Below, in pieces: positions 55,030 through 63,530 of a stretch of DNA of 64,000 bases (the stretch's first letter is position 1; each line of letters begins with the position of its first letter). Where the stretch lies: NCBI GenBank assembly GCA_002796995.1, contig PEKW01000006.1, positions 682,627 to 746,626 of the forward strand, given 5' to 3'. The stretch comes from Rhizobium sp. Lineage in GTDB: Bacteria > Pseudomonadota > Alphaproteobacteria > Rhizobiales > Rhizobiaceae. The notes below the pieces were generated by a model. The model had not been told where the DNA came from. It did not search any database and saw only the letters and a program-made list of their open reading frames with translations. The translations under genes and the position numbers were made by a program.

Positions 55030-55776
55030 ATGTCCAAGGAAGACGTGGCGGGCAAAACCGCCCTGGTGATCAGCGCCCACGCTGCTGATTTCGTCTGGCG
55101 CTGCGGCGGCGCGATCGCGCTGCATGCGCAGCTCGGCTACGCAGTTACAGTGGTTTGCCTTTCCTTCGGCGAACGCGGCGAAAGTGCGAAACTTTGGAAG
55201 CAGGAAGGCATGACGCTGGATCGCGTCAAAGACGCCCGCCGCGCCGAGTCCGAACGCGCGGCACAAGCGCTCGGGGTACACGATCTCATCTGCATGGACC
55301 TCGGCGACTATCCGCTGGAACTCACCCGCGACGACAAGAACGCGCTGGTCGACGTGATCCGCAAGGTGCAGCCGCGCTTCATGCTCAGCCACTCCCAATA
55401 CGATCCCTACAATACCGACCACATGTACGCGACGCAGGTGGCCCTCGAGTGCCGCATGATCGCCCAGGCCTGGGGCCACAATCCCGGCGAGAAGGTGCTC
55501 GGCGCGCCGCAGCTCTATCTCTTCGAGCCGCACCAGACCGAGCAGATGGGCTGGAAGCCCGACACCTTCCTCGACATCACACCGGTGTGGGAGAAGAAGC
55601 GCGCTGCCATCGAGTGCATGGAAGGCCAGGAGCATCTGTGGGACTATTACACCCGCGTCGCCATCAATCGTGCCAATCATTTCAAGCGCAATTCCGGCGG
55701 CCAGTCGGGCGGCCGCGACTGCAAGTATGCCGAAGGCTTCCAGTCGGTCTTCCCGCGCACCGTCGACGAACTCTGA
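55030..55776 (+). CDS. galB: 4-oxalomesaconate hydratase GalB (PIG-L fold)
   Basis: A 248-residue PIG-L/LmbE-fold protein. It begins with ALVISAHAADFVWRCGGA (zinc ligands expected at His17 and Asp20 with His131), then VVCLSFGERGESAKLW near 41-56, LSHSQYDPYNTDH near 119-131, LFEPHQTEQMGWKPDTFLD and CMEGQEHLWDYYTRVA. These match Pseudomonas GalB closely, where the enzyme hydrates 4-oxalomesaconate to 4-carboxy-4-hydroxy-2-oxoadipate. No sugar-deacetylase context is present. It is the first gene of a four-gene operon (9-bp gap to the dioxygenase). Confidence 0.87.
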   Translation: MSKEDVAGKTALVISAHAADFVWRCGGAIALHAQLGYAVTVVCLSFGERGESAKLWKQEGMTLDRVKDARRAESERAAQALGVHDLICMDLGDYPLELTRDDKNALVDVIRKVQPRFMLSHSQYDPYNTDHMYATQVALECRMIAQAWGHNPGEKVLGAPQLYLFEPHQTEQMGWKPDTFLDITPVWEKKRAAIECMEGQEHLWDYYTRVAINRANHFKRNSGGQSGGRDCKYAEGFQSVFPRTVDEL

Positions 55777-55785
55777 GGGACGGCC

Positions 55786-56739
55786 ATGGAACCCTGCTTC
55801 GACATCGCCCATCTCGCCCATGTCGAGATGTATACCGACAAGTTCGAGGAGAGCCTCGACTTCTTCACCCGCGTCTACGGCCTGAAGCTGTCCGGCCGGG
55901 ACGATACCTCCGCCTATCTGAGGGCCTGGGACGACTATGAGTTCTGCTCGCTCATGCTGACCCGCTCTGACACGACAGGCGTGGGCCACGTCGCCTATCG
56001 CGCCTCGAGCCCCGAGGCGCTGGAGCGCCGGGTCAAGGCCATCCTGGCGAGCGGTTACAAGGTGATCGGCTGGATCGACGGCGACCTGAGCCACGGACCC
56101 GCTTTCCGCTTCGAAGACCCCTTCGGTCATGTCTTCGAGATCTACTGGGACACGGTGAAATACCAGGCGAAAGGCGCCGATGTACCGGCGCTGAAGAACA
56201 CGGCCTCGGCCTTTACCGGAGCCGCACCGCGCCGCCTGGACCACCTCAATCTTTTGTCGTCCGATGTTTCTGAATTCCGCCGGTTCATGCAGACCTGCCT
56301 CGGCAGCCGGGTGACCGAAATGATCCAGCTCGACAACGGCCGGATCGGCGGCTGCTGGTTCACCATCAACAACAAGACCTACGACCTCGCCTGTACGGAG
56401 GAACATGGCGGCGGCGTGGGGCGCCTGCACCATGTCACCTATGCGACAGACCAGCGCGAGGACATTCTGCGCGCGGCCGACATCTTCCTGCAGAACGGCG
56501 TGCATATCGAGACCGGGCCGCACAAGCACGCCATCCAGGGCACCTTCTTTCTCTATGTCTGGGAGCCGGCCGGCAATCGTGTCGAGCTTGCCAATGCCGG
56601 AGCACGCCTCATCGTCCAGCCGGACTGGGAACCGGTCGTCTGGACCGAGGCCGACCGCAGGAAGGGACAGGCCTGGGGCCTGAAGACGATCGAGACCTTC
56701 CACACTCACGGTACGCCGCCGGTAAAGAAGGAGCACTGA
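55786..56739 (+). CDS. VOC-fold extradiol dioxygenase, homoprotocatechuate 2,3-dioxygenase-like
   Basis: A 317-residue type I extradiol dioxygenase with two VOC modules (about 6-125 and 148-275). By alignment with homoprotocatechuate 2,3-dioxygenase, the iron ligands are His153 ([13 protein letters not shown]), His216 (GRLHHVTY) and Glu267 (NRVELAN), with catalytic His248 and Tyr257 ([15 protein letters not shown]). The position of the conserved acid-base His (His200) is Tyr199 here (NKTYDLAC). It opens an aromatic diol ring. Placed between galB and galC, it probably acts on gallate, protocatechuate or a similar phenol in place of GalA/LigAB. It is 1 bp from galC. The substrate is inferred. 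Confidence 0.82.
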   Translation: MEPCFDIAHLAHVEMYTDKFEESLDFFTRVYGLKLSGRDDTSAYLRAWDDYEFCSLMLTRSDTTGVGHVAYRASSPEALERRVKAILASGYKVIGWIDGDLSHGPAFRFEDPFGHVFEIYWDTVKYQAKGADVPALKNTASAFTGAAPRRLDHLNLLSSDVSEFRRFMQTCLGSRVTEMIQLDNGRIGGCWFTINNKTYDLACTEEHGGGVGRLHHVTYATDQREDILRAADIFLQNGVHIETGPHKHAIQGTFFLYVWEPAGNRVELANAGARLIVQPDWEPVVWTEADRRKGQAWGLKTIETFHTHGTPPVKKEH

Positions 56740-56740
56740 C

Positions 56741-57412
56741 ATGGCCGTCGTCGTCCAGAATATCCAGCGAGCCGATCCGGCCGTGATCGACGGCCTTGCC
56801 CGCGCGGGCGTCGCGACCGTGCACGAGGCACAGGGCCGCAAGGGTATGCTGGCGAGCTACATGCGGCCGATCTTTTCCGGGGCGCAGATCGCCGGCTCGG
56901 CCGTGACCATCTCCGCACCACCCGGTGACAACTGGATGGTGCACGTCGCCATTGAGCAGCTGAAAGCCGGCGACATCCTGGTGCTCGCCCCGACCAGCCC
57001 CTGTGACAACGGCTATTTCGGCGACCTGCTGGCAACGTCCGCCCAGGCCCGCGGCTGCCGGGGTCTGGTGATCGACGCCGGCGTGCGCGACATCCGCGAT
57101 CTGACCGCGATGAACTTTCCGGTCTGGTCCAAGGCGATCTCGGCGCAAGGCACGGTGAAGGAGACGCTGGGCTCGGTGAACGTGCCGATCGTCTGCGCCG
57201 GCGCCGCCATCGAGGCGGGCGACGTGATCGTCGCCGATGACGACGGCGTGGTCGTGGTCAAGCGCGCGGAGGCAGAAAGCGTGCTCGAAGCCGCCGACAA
57301 GCGCCTCGCCGCCGAAGAGGCCAAGCGCAAGCGGCTGGCCGCCGGTGAACTCGGACTCGACATCTATGCCATGCGCGAGAGACTGGCAGAGAAGGGCCTG
57401 AAATATGTCTGA
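56741..57412 (+). CDS. galC: 4-carboxy-4-hydroxy-2-oxoadipate aldolase/oxaloacetate decarboxylase (GalC/LigK)
   Basis: A 223-residue RraA/HMG-aldolase-fold protein. The motifs [20 protein letters not shown] near 67, [19 protein letters not shown] near 88 and [13 protein letters not shown] near 108 (the Arg-Asp pair of the active site) match LigK/GalC aldolases. These split 4-carboxy-4-hydroxy-2-oxoadipate into pyruvate and oxaloacetate. The C-terminus is charged and helical. Its stop overlaps the galD start by 8 bp. Confidence 0.9.
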   Translation: MAVVVQNIQRADPAVIDGLARAGVATVHEAQGRKGMLASYMRPIFSGAQIAGSAVTISAPPGDNWMVHVAIEQLKAGDILVLAPTSPCDNGYFGDLLATSAQARGCRGLVIDAGVRDIRDLTAMNFPVWSKAISAQGTVKETLGSVNVPIVCAGAAIEAGDVIVADDDGVVVVKRAEAESVLEAADKRLAAEEAKRKRLAAGELGLDIYAMRERLAEKGLKYV

Positions 57413-58487
57413 GGACGACCCGGACGGTATCTCCTGTCTCTGGATGCGCGGCGGCACCTCGAAGGGGGCGGTTTTTCTTGCCCGCGATCTTCCGGCCGAT
57501 CCGAGCGAACGGGACGACCTGCTCCTGCGCATCATGGGCTCCCCCGACGCCCGCCAGATCGACGGCATCGGCGGGGCCGATCCGCTCACGTCCAAGGTTG
57601 CCATACTCTCCCCCTCCACGCGCCCCGATGCGGAAGTTGACTATCTGTTCCTGCAGGTGTTCGTCGATCAGGCGCTTGTTTCCGATGCGCAGGGGTGCGG
57701 CAACATACTCGCCGCCGTCGGACCCGCGGCCATCGAACGAGGCCTGGTGGCAGCCGTGGACGGCGTGACGCCCGTGCGCATCCACATGCTGAACACGGGC
57801 GAGGTGTCGTTAGCCGAGGTCTCCACCCCGAACGGCCGAGTCACCTACCGCGGCGATGCGCAGATCGACGGGGTACCCGGTCGTCACGCCGCCATACCGC
57901 TTCTGTTCCAGAACACCGAGGGCTCGATGTGCGGCGCGCTGCTGCCCACGGGACGGGTTTTCGACCGAATAGACGGCATGGATTGCACGCTGATCGACAA
58001 CGGCATGCCGATCGTCATCCTGCGCGCCGCGGATTTCGGCCTGACCGGCAGCGAAAACCGCGAGGCACTTGATGCGGATAGCGAATTGAAGGCAAGGCTC
58101 GAGGCGGTACGGCTGAAGGCCGGCCCCCTGATGAACCTCGGCGATGTGGTAGAGAAGTCGGTGCCGAAGATGACGCTCGTTTCCCCTGCCCTGAACGGCG
58201 GCACGATCAACACGCGCAGCTTCATTCCCCATCGCTGTCATGCCTCGATCGGCGTCTTCGCGGCGGTCAGCGTCGCCACAGCCTGCACCTTGCCCGGGTC
58301 GGTCCCCGCTGAACTGGCCAGCCTGCCGTCCGACGAGCGCTTTCTCATCGAACATCCGTCCGGCGCTGCAGAGGTGCTGGTCCACCGGTCCGCGACGGGC
58401 GAGATCCAAGGGATCGGCACATTGCGCACGGCGCGCAAACTGTTCGACGGAAAGGTGTTTCCCGCGCCGAAGCGGTCGGACCTCTAG
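57405..58487 (+). CDS. galD: 4-oxalomesaconate tautomerase GalD (PrpF family)
   Basis: A 360-residue PrpF/DUF453-type isomerase. The [11 protein letters not shown] motif is near residue 14 (family-conserved Lys), [16 protein letters not shown] is near 53, [11 protein letters not shown] near 98 carries the active-site Cys, and [25 protein letters not shown] is near 265. GalD converts the enol form of 4-oxalomesaconate to the keto form. The start overlaps galC. No terminator is obvious before the beta-helix gene. Confidence 0.9.
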   Translation: MSEDDPDGISCLWMRGGTSKGAVFLARDLPADPSERDDLLLRIMGSPDARQIDGIGGADPLTSKVAILSPSTRPDAEVDYLFLQVFVDQALVSDAQGCGNILAAVGPAAIERGLVAAVDGVTPVRIHMLNTGEVSLAEVSTPNGRVTYRGDAQIDGVPGRHAAIPLLFQNTEGSMCGALLPTGRVFDRIDGMDCTLIDNGMPIVILRAADFGLTGSENREALDADSELKARLEAVRLKAGPLMNLGDVVEKSVPKMTLVSPALNGGTINTRSFIPHRCHASIGVFAAVSVATACTLPGSVPAELASLPSDERFLIEHPSGAAEVLVHRSATGEIQGIGTLRTARKLFDGKVFPAPKRSDL

Positions 58488-58606
58488 CCCGTCCCACGCT
58501 TCCTGTTGCGGCGCGGCAGACGAACTGTCAGGTTGGCGACGTGTCGCTCCTCGGGTGGCACATGCCAAGCCTGCGCCGTTTACGGCGCCCGAAAGGGAAC
58601 CCGCCC

Positions 58607-60781
58607 ATGACTTTCAAATCCGCTTCAGCCCTTGCTCAACAACTATCGGCGATCATGGGCGCTGCGGTCGGATTCCTGATGCTGGGGGGAACCGCGGGTG
58701 CCGCACCGACGGTGTTCTGGGCGAGCGACCCGGTAAAGCCCGGGCAGACGGTGCAATTGACCGGCGCCGATCTCGATCGCGTCGAGGCGGTCGAGGTGTC
58801 CCGCCTGTCGGACGCAATCGGCGGCGCCGCGATTGGTGATCCTCCACCCCAACCGGCAGAAGTCCTGTCCAAGACCGTAAACACCCTCTCCTTCGTGGTC
58901 CCGAGCGGTCTGGAGCCCGGCGTCTATTCGGCGACCCTGACTAGTGCGGAAACGCCGGTGGTGGTTCAATTGAATGCCCCCGATGTCTACTGGATTCAGG
59001 GCAACAGGGGACCGGCCGCAAGCGCGGGCGGATGGCTGAGGATTTCGGGTCGCAATATCGCCTTGAGCGAATTGGCGACGGCCAGGCTGATCGCTCCCGA
59101 TGGCCGGGAAATCGATATCAAGGTCGAAAAGCCCGATCCGTGGTCGGCGAGTTTTCTCATGCCAGCGGACCTTTCGCCGAATATCTACAGCGTCCGCCTG
59201 TGGAATGGACGCGGGGGTGCCACGGCCTGGCGGGAAGCGGGCAAGATCGAGGTCGAAACCGTCGCTTCAAACGATCGTCCGGTGATCGAACTGTCGAGCC
59301 AGCAGCCCGACGGTCCTGATAACGACGACACGGCCCGGATCAATGCCTCGCTCGCCGCTCTGGGCAAACGTGGCGGCGGTGCCCTGAAACTGAAATATGG
59401 CAATTATCGCCTGAGCGGCTCGCTGCACATACCCGATGGCGTCTCGCTGAAGGGCGAGTCCCGCGATCTGGTGACATTGATCTGGAAGGACACGGAGACT
59501 CCGACCCAGGCACTCATCACCGGATACCGCAGTATCGCCGTCGAGGATCTGACGATCAATGCGGAACGCCATCGCCACATCATCAAGGCCGGTTTCTCCG
59601 TCGACCCCAGCGACGCTGACGGTCGCGACATCTCGATCCGCAGGGTCACCATTCGCGCTTCTTCCTTTTTGCGCCACCTCGAAGCCGACGAGCCCGGCAA
59701 GCGGCTCGAGGCGATGCGTCAACACACCAAGACCGGCGTCGTCGGCCTGCTGCTGGCAGGAATCAACGTGGTCGTCGAAGACTGCGACATTCTCACCTCT
59801 ATGCGCCCCTTCGTGCTGACGAGGCCGGTGGGCGCGCGCATTTCCGGCAATACGTTCCATATCGGCAGACGCGGCTGGTATGGCATTTCGGCACCGGACG
59901 GCGTGCTGTTTGAGAACAACCGCATCGTCGGTGCCGATCTTCAGGCGTCCGGCGGCGGTATCAACACCTTCGGCGGCCCTTCCGCACGCAACGTCCTGAT
60001 GCGCAACAACACCTTCGAGACCCTTTATGGGTGGGACCGGGAGTCGCTGACCACCGACGGGGCCGGCGGATATTACCGCGGTCCGATCACGCCGAGGGCC
60101 GGCAACACGGTCGAACTCACGGCCGGCGGACTGGGCGTATCAGCGGACAGAAACTGGGAGGGTGCAGGGCTGTTCGTGCTGAAAGGCCGAGGGCTTGGGC
60201 TGATGGCGCGCGTGACGAGGAGAACCGGCGAACTGGTCGAGCTGGACCGTGACATCGCCGGATTAACAGATGCCACGACCCGGGTCACCATCGTACCGCT
60301 CCAAGAAGACTATCTGATCATCGGGAACCTGTTTCAGGATGTCGGCGCCGCCCAGATTTTCGGCACCGGCTACAAGCATGTGTTTGCCGGCAACCGTTCG
60401 CTTCGAAGCAACGGTTTTTCCGCCATGTCGCTCGACTACCGCCACCCGCAGCCGAATTTCTATATCCAGTTCCTCGGCAACGAAACCACGGCGTCCGCGT
60501 TCAGACGAACCTCGGGAATCTCCGTGACCGGCCGGCAGTTCAAGGGCAACGATACGCTTCTGAGCGTCGGCATCGTCATTCGGGAGAACCAATTCCACTC
60601 CGCCTCGACGATCCGGATCGACGGGCGCTCGCCCGTGGTGCCGTCCATGCGCAATGTCCTCGTCGAGCAGAACGAGATCGAGCGGACGGATATAGGCATC
60701 AATGTCGGCCAGGGGGTAGAAGAGCTGCTGATCCGGGATAACACCTTTCGCGACGTGCAGGTGCCGGTGAAACAGCCATAG
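58607..60781 (+). CDS. Secreted right-handed beta-helix protein
   Basis: A 724-residue exported protein with an N-terminal signal peptide (hydrophobic 15-33, ending TAGAAP). Residues about 35-250 contain two immunoglobulin/IPT-like beta domains (WASDPVKPGQTVQLTGADL, VYWIQGNRGPAASAGGWLRISG). From about 255 (DNDDTARINASLAALGKRGGGALKLKYGNYRLSG) a pectate-lyase-like parallel beta-helix continues to the end, with repeated N-x-F turns (NRIVGADL, NTFETLYG, NLFQDVG, NQFHSAS, NEIERTD). Such proteins usually bind, cleave or epimerise polysaccharides. No catalytic set can be fixed. It adjoins SGNH and glycosyltransferase genes. Confidence 0.82.
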   Translation: MTFKSASALAQQLSAIMGAAVGFLMLGGTAGAAPTVFWASDPVKPGQTVQLTGADLDRVEAVEVSRLSDAIGGAAIGDPPPQPAEVLSKTVNTLSFVVPSGLEPGVYSATLTSAETPVVVQLNAPDVYWIQGNRGPAASAGGWLRISGRNIALSELATARLIAPDGREIDIKVEKPDPWSASFLMPADLSPNIYSVRLWNGRGGATAWREAGKIEVETVASNDRPVIELSSQQPDGPDNDDTARINASLAALGKRGGGALKLKYGNYRLSGSLHIPDGVSLKGESRDLVTLIWKDTETPTQALITGYRSIAVEDLTINAERHRHIIKAGFSVDPSDADGRDISIRRVTIRASSFLRHLEADEPGKRLEAMRQHTKTGVVGLLLAGINVVVEDCDILTSMRPFVLTRPVGARISGNTFHIGRRGWYGISAPDGVLFENNRIVGADLQASGGGINTFGGPSARNVLMRNNTFETLYGWDRESLTTDGAGGYYRGPITPRAGNTVELTAGGLGVSADRNWEGAGLFVLKGRGLGLMARVTRRTGELVELDRDIAGLTDATTRVTIVPLQEDYLIIGNLFQDVGAAQIFGTGYKHVFAGNRSLRSNGFSAMSLDYRHPQPNFYIQFLGNETTASAFRRTSGISVTGRQFKGNDTLLSVGIVIRENQFHSASTIRIDGRSPVVPSMRNVLVEQNEIERTDIGINVGQGVEELLIRDNTFRDVQVPVKQP

Positions 60782-60924
60782 CCGGTTGCCTCCCGTCAAT
60801 TGCGAACAAAATCGCTGTCCCTTTTTCCCCGTCCTCTCGCCGTGCTCCATAATCAGGTGATCGGCGTGGCTGGAGCCTCGATGGCCAGCGCGTCGGCCAG
60901 GCGCGAGAGGACAAGGAGAGGACG

Positions 60925-62550
60925 ATGAATGACATGAAACTTGGGATCGGGCTCGACATGGGCATTGGAGGCCGCAACGTCGACGGCGCCCATTGGGTGC
61001 CAACGGACGGCACCGGAAGACGTCCGCTGCTGTTCCTCGACCTCGAGAACAACCGCGGCTGGTATGACGCCCGCGTCTATGCGACCGAGGCTGCAGCGCT
61101 TGCCGCCGTCGGCGGCACGGCTTCGGGCGGCACGCGCAGGATCGGCGATTACGTCGCCGCCGACGCGCCGGAGCTGTTGCCGAACGGCGACCTGTCGCTC
61201 GGCGTCGGCGACTGGACGTCCCTCAACGGCGCAACGGTCGCCGTGGTCGCCGGCGAACTGGAAATGAGCGGCACGGGTCTCACCAATCCGACCGTGCGAT
61301 CGGGCGCCGCCCCGACCCAGCAGGGCAAGGCCTATCGTGCCAAGGCCACGTACAGGAAGGGGACCGCCACCGGTAGCCCGCTGGTCATTACCAGTCGCGC
61401 ATCGACAATGTCGCCGCAAAGCAATGCGATGGTTTCCAACGCAACGACAACTGCGGTCACAGCCACAAGAACATTCGGCGGCGAAGGTTCGTCTCACTAT
61501 CTCGGGCTGCGCACGGTTACCGGCCCGGGGGGAACGGTCTACGGCGACAACTTCTCGATCAAGGAGGCCGTGGCCTTTGCCGGGTTCGCGGCGCCCGTCT
61601 TCACGATCATCGTCAGGTTCCGCATGCCGGCCAGCCTTCCGGCATCGACCAGGGTCCTCTTCTCATTCGATGACGATGGCGCGCGCAACCGCTACCGCGC
61701 CGCGTTGAACACGGACAGTACGATGACCGTCTCTCTCGACAGCAACGGTAGCAACCGGATTACCCACGTGATCGCCGCTGGTCTCGCCACGCTGGGCGCC
61801 CAGCACACACTCCACATCTCGTGCGACGGATCGAGCCGTTTGCTCGTCGCGTTTGACGAGACCAATCTCTTTGGCCAGCAGGCCGGTTTCACGCCCGCCG
61901 GGGCATGCTGGGTGCGGCTCGGCGCCTCGCCCGTGCCCGGTGAGGAATGGACCGGCACAATTCTGTCCGCCGCCTTGTTCTCTCACGAAACTGTCCCTCC
62001 GCGCTTCATCTGGGCGGTCGGCGACAGTTATGTGGCCGGAACCGGCGGCGCCTCGCTCGAACAGGGGATCGAGACATCCAACCCGAGCCGCCTCGTCGTG
62101 TCGTCAGGTGCAGGTGGCTCGACGGTGGCAACGCAGCTCGCCACCATGCGCAGCAATCCCGGCCTCCATGGCTGCGTTCTGATATATTGGGATGGAGATG
62201 CCAACGGGGCCGACCCCGCCCTGGATCCTGCCACCTTCGAGGGTATGGCCGAATTGGCGGCCCGGCATGTCTTTGTCGGCTCCGTGCGTCGCGTGAATCT
62301 TTCGGCGTTGGAGATCGCAGCAACGAACGCCCGCAACAACTGGCTGTCCTCGCGCTTCGGCCTTCGCTACGTCGACCCGCACCCCACGCTGCAGGCCCTT
62401 GCGACGGCATCCGCCGAGGACAATGCCGCCCTGGCAGCCGGGCGCGCGCCCCCAAGCTGCCTGCAGGTCGATGGCACGCATCTGACCGTCACGGCGATGA
62501 ATGCGGTCTGCGCGACGATCCTCACCCGGATTGACGCGCTCGGATGGTAA
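60925..62550 (+). CDS. Multidomain protein with C-terminal SGNH-hydrolase-like domain
   Basis: A 541-residue protein without a signal peptide. Residues 1 to about 75 resemble no family that I know. About 85-190 (LLPNGDLSLGVGDWTSLNGA) looks like a carbohydrate-binding beta-sandwich, and 195-355 like a LamG/concanavalin fold (FTIIVRFRMPASLP, ILSAALFSHETVPP). The C-terminal domain has GDS at 366-368 (WAVGDSYVAGTGG) and DGTH at 516-519, the usual block I and block V positions of SGNH esterases. The first parts resemble phage tail-type modules. It may be a polysaccharide acetyl-esterase or depolymerase accessory; the function is unproven. Confidence 0.72.
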   Translation: MNDMKLGIGLDMGIGGRNVDGAHWVPTDGTGRRPLLFLDLENNRGWYDARVYATEAAALAAVGGTASGGTRRIGDYVAADAPELLPNGDLSLGVGDWTSLNGATVAVVAGELEMSGTGLTNPTVRSGAAPTQQGKAYRAKATYRKGTATGSPLVITSRASTMSPQSNAMVSNATTTAVTATRTFGGEGSSHYLGLRTVTGPGGTVYGDNFSIKEAVAFAGFAAPVFTIIVRFRMPASLPASTRVLFSFDDDGARNRYRAALNTDSTMTVSLDSNGSNRITHVIAAGLATLGAQHTLHISCDGSSRLLVAFDETNLFGQQAGFTPAGACWVRLGASPVPGEEWTGTILSAALFSHETVPPRFIWAVGDSYVAGTGGASLEQGIETSNPSRLVVSSGAGGSTVATQLATMRSNPGLHGCVLIYWDGDANGADPALDPATFEGMAELAARHVFVGSVRRVNLSALEIAATNARNNWLSSRFGLRYVDPHPTLQALATASAEDNAALAAGRAPPSCLQVDGTHLTVTAMNAVCATILTRIDALGW

Positions 62551-62618
62551 GCATCCGGGTCGGGCAAGGATCATGGTAGTGGCCTTCGCCTCGCTTGCAG
62601 CGAACAAAGGAGTTCCGG

Positions 62619-63530
62619 CTAAAGTGCAAGGCCCGTCAAACGCGCGAGGGCCTTGCACTTGTCCTCGGGTGTCGGCAGAGACCGGATAGCCCTGTCGAAC
62701 TCGAGGACCTTGGCCCCGACGAGGAACCGATACCAATAGCCCTGCAGGAAATGGTAGATGAGGCCCTCGCGTCCGTCGAGGAAGCCGAGCTGGATCACAT
62801 AGCGGAACAGGAAATATCCGAGCGTCGATACCGGAAACGGGATCCGGTTGTAGATACGCTCCTTGACGAAGCGCTTCACGGACGCCTGAAGCGAGGTGCC
62901 CTCGCTTGTCAGCCCGGCATCCTCGGCGAACAGACCATAGCGACGGTTGAGCACGTCGACGGCCTCTCGACTGGCATATTTGTTGTGCTTCTCGGTAAAA
63001 TAGCCGAGATCATGAAGATTGTGATCGCGGAACGGATTGTCGAACAGGACGGTGCGCCCGCCCCAGACGATGACATGCTCATCCATCCAGCGATCCTCGA
63101 CCCGTCCCTGCCCCCGCCGCCAGAGGCGCGTCAGGATCAGCGGATAGCGGCCGCCGTGGCGGATGAAGCGATCGAGGAAAATATGCTTGCGCTTCAGGTT
63201 GACGCCCGCGACGTCGGCCCCGAGTGTGGGCAGCTTCTCGGCGATCTCGCGCGCCAATTCCGGCTCGATCACTTCGTCGGCGTCAAGCCGCATGACCCAG
63301 TCCGAAGAGATTGCCGCATTTTCCAGTCCCCATTGGAACTGCCGAGCCTGGTTCACGAACGGGTTTTGCAGCACCGTGGCGCCGAGCGAACGGGCAATCT
63401 CCACGGTGCGATCGGAGGAAAAGGAATCGACGACCACAATCTGAGTGGCAAATGAAGCAACGCTCTCGATCGCCCGGGCGATGTGAATTTCTTCGTTGTA
63501 TGTGAGGATCAGGACGGAAATCGAGGTCAT
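62619..63530 (-). CDS. Family 2 glycosyltransferase
   Basis: A 303-residue GT2-family enzyme, GT-A fold, starting ISVLILTYNEEIHIARAIESV with the nucleotide-binding strand. VVDSFSSDRTVEIA follows near 33 and the DXD-like RLDADEVIEPEL near 81-92. A C-terminal region with hydrophobic segments (FPVSTLGYFLFRYVIQLGFLDG) suggests membrane association. These enzymes add sugars during exopolysaccharide or lipopolysaccharide assembly, and the transferred sugar is unknown. Its ATG overlaps the nitroreductase-like gene stop by 4 bp. Confidence 0.88.
   Translation of the reverse strand: MTSISVLILTYNEEIHIARAIESVASFATQIVVVDSFSSDRTVEIARSLGATVLQNPFVNQARQFQWGLENAAISSDWVMRLDADEVIEPELAREIAEKLPTLGADVAGVNLKRKHIFLDRFIRHGGRYPLILTRLWRRGQGRVEDRWMDEHVIVWGGRTVLFDNPFRDHNLHDLGYFTEKHNKYASREAVDVLNRRYGLFAEDAGLTSEGTSLQASVKRFVKERIYNRIPFPVSTLGYFLFRYVIQLGFLDGREGLIYHFLQGYWYRFLVGAKVLEFDRAIRSLPTPEDKCKALARLTGLAL
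62622..62660. other. 13-bp perfect inverted repeat overlapping glycosyltransferase 3' end
   Basis: AAGTGCAAGGCCC (62622-62634) and GGGCCTTGCACTT (62648-62660) pair perfectly around a 13-nt loop. The pair covers the last 13 or so codons of the leftward glycosyltransferase and ends one base from its stop, in the gap between convergent genes. No T-run follows on either strand. It may be a coding-region-embedded bidirectional terminator. Confidence 0.7.
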
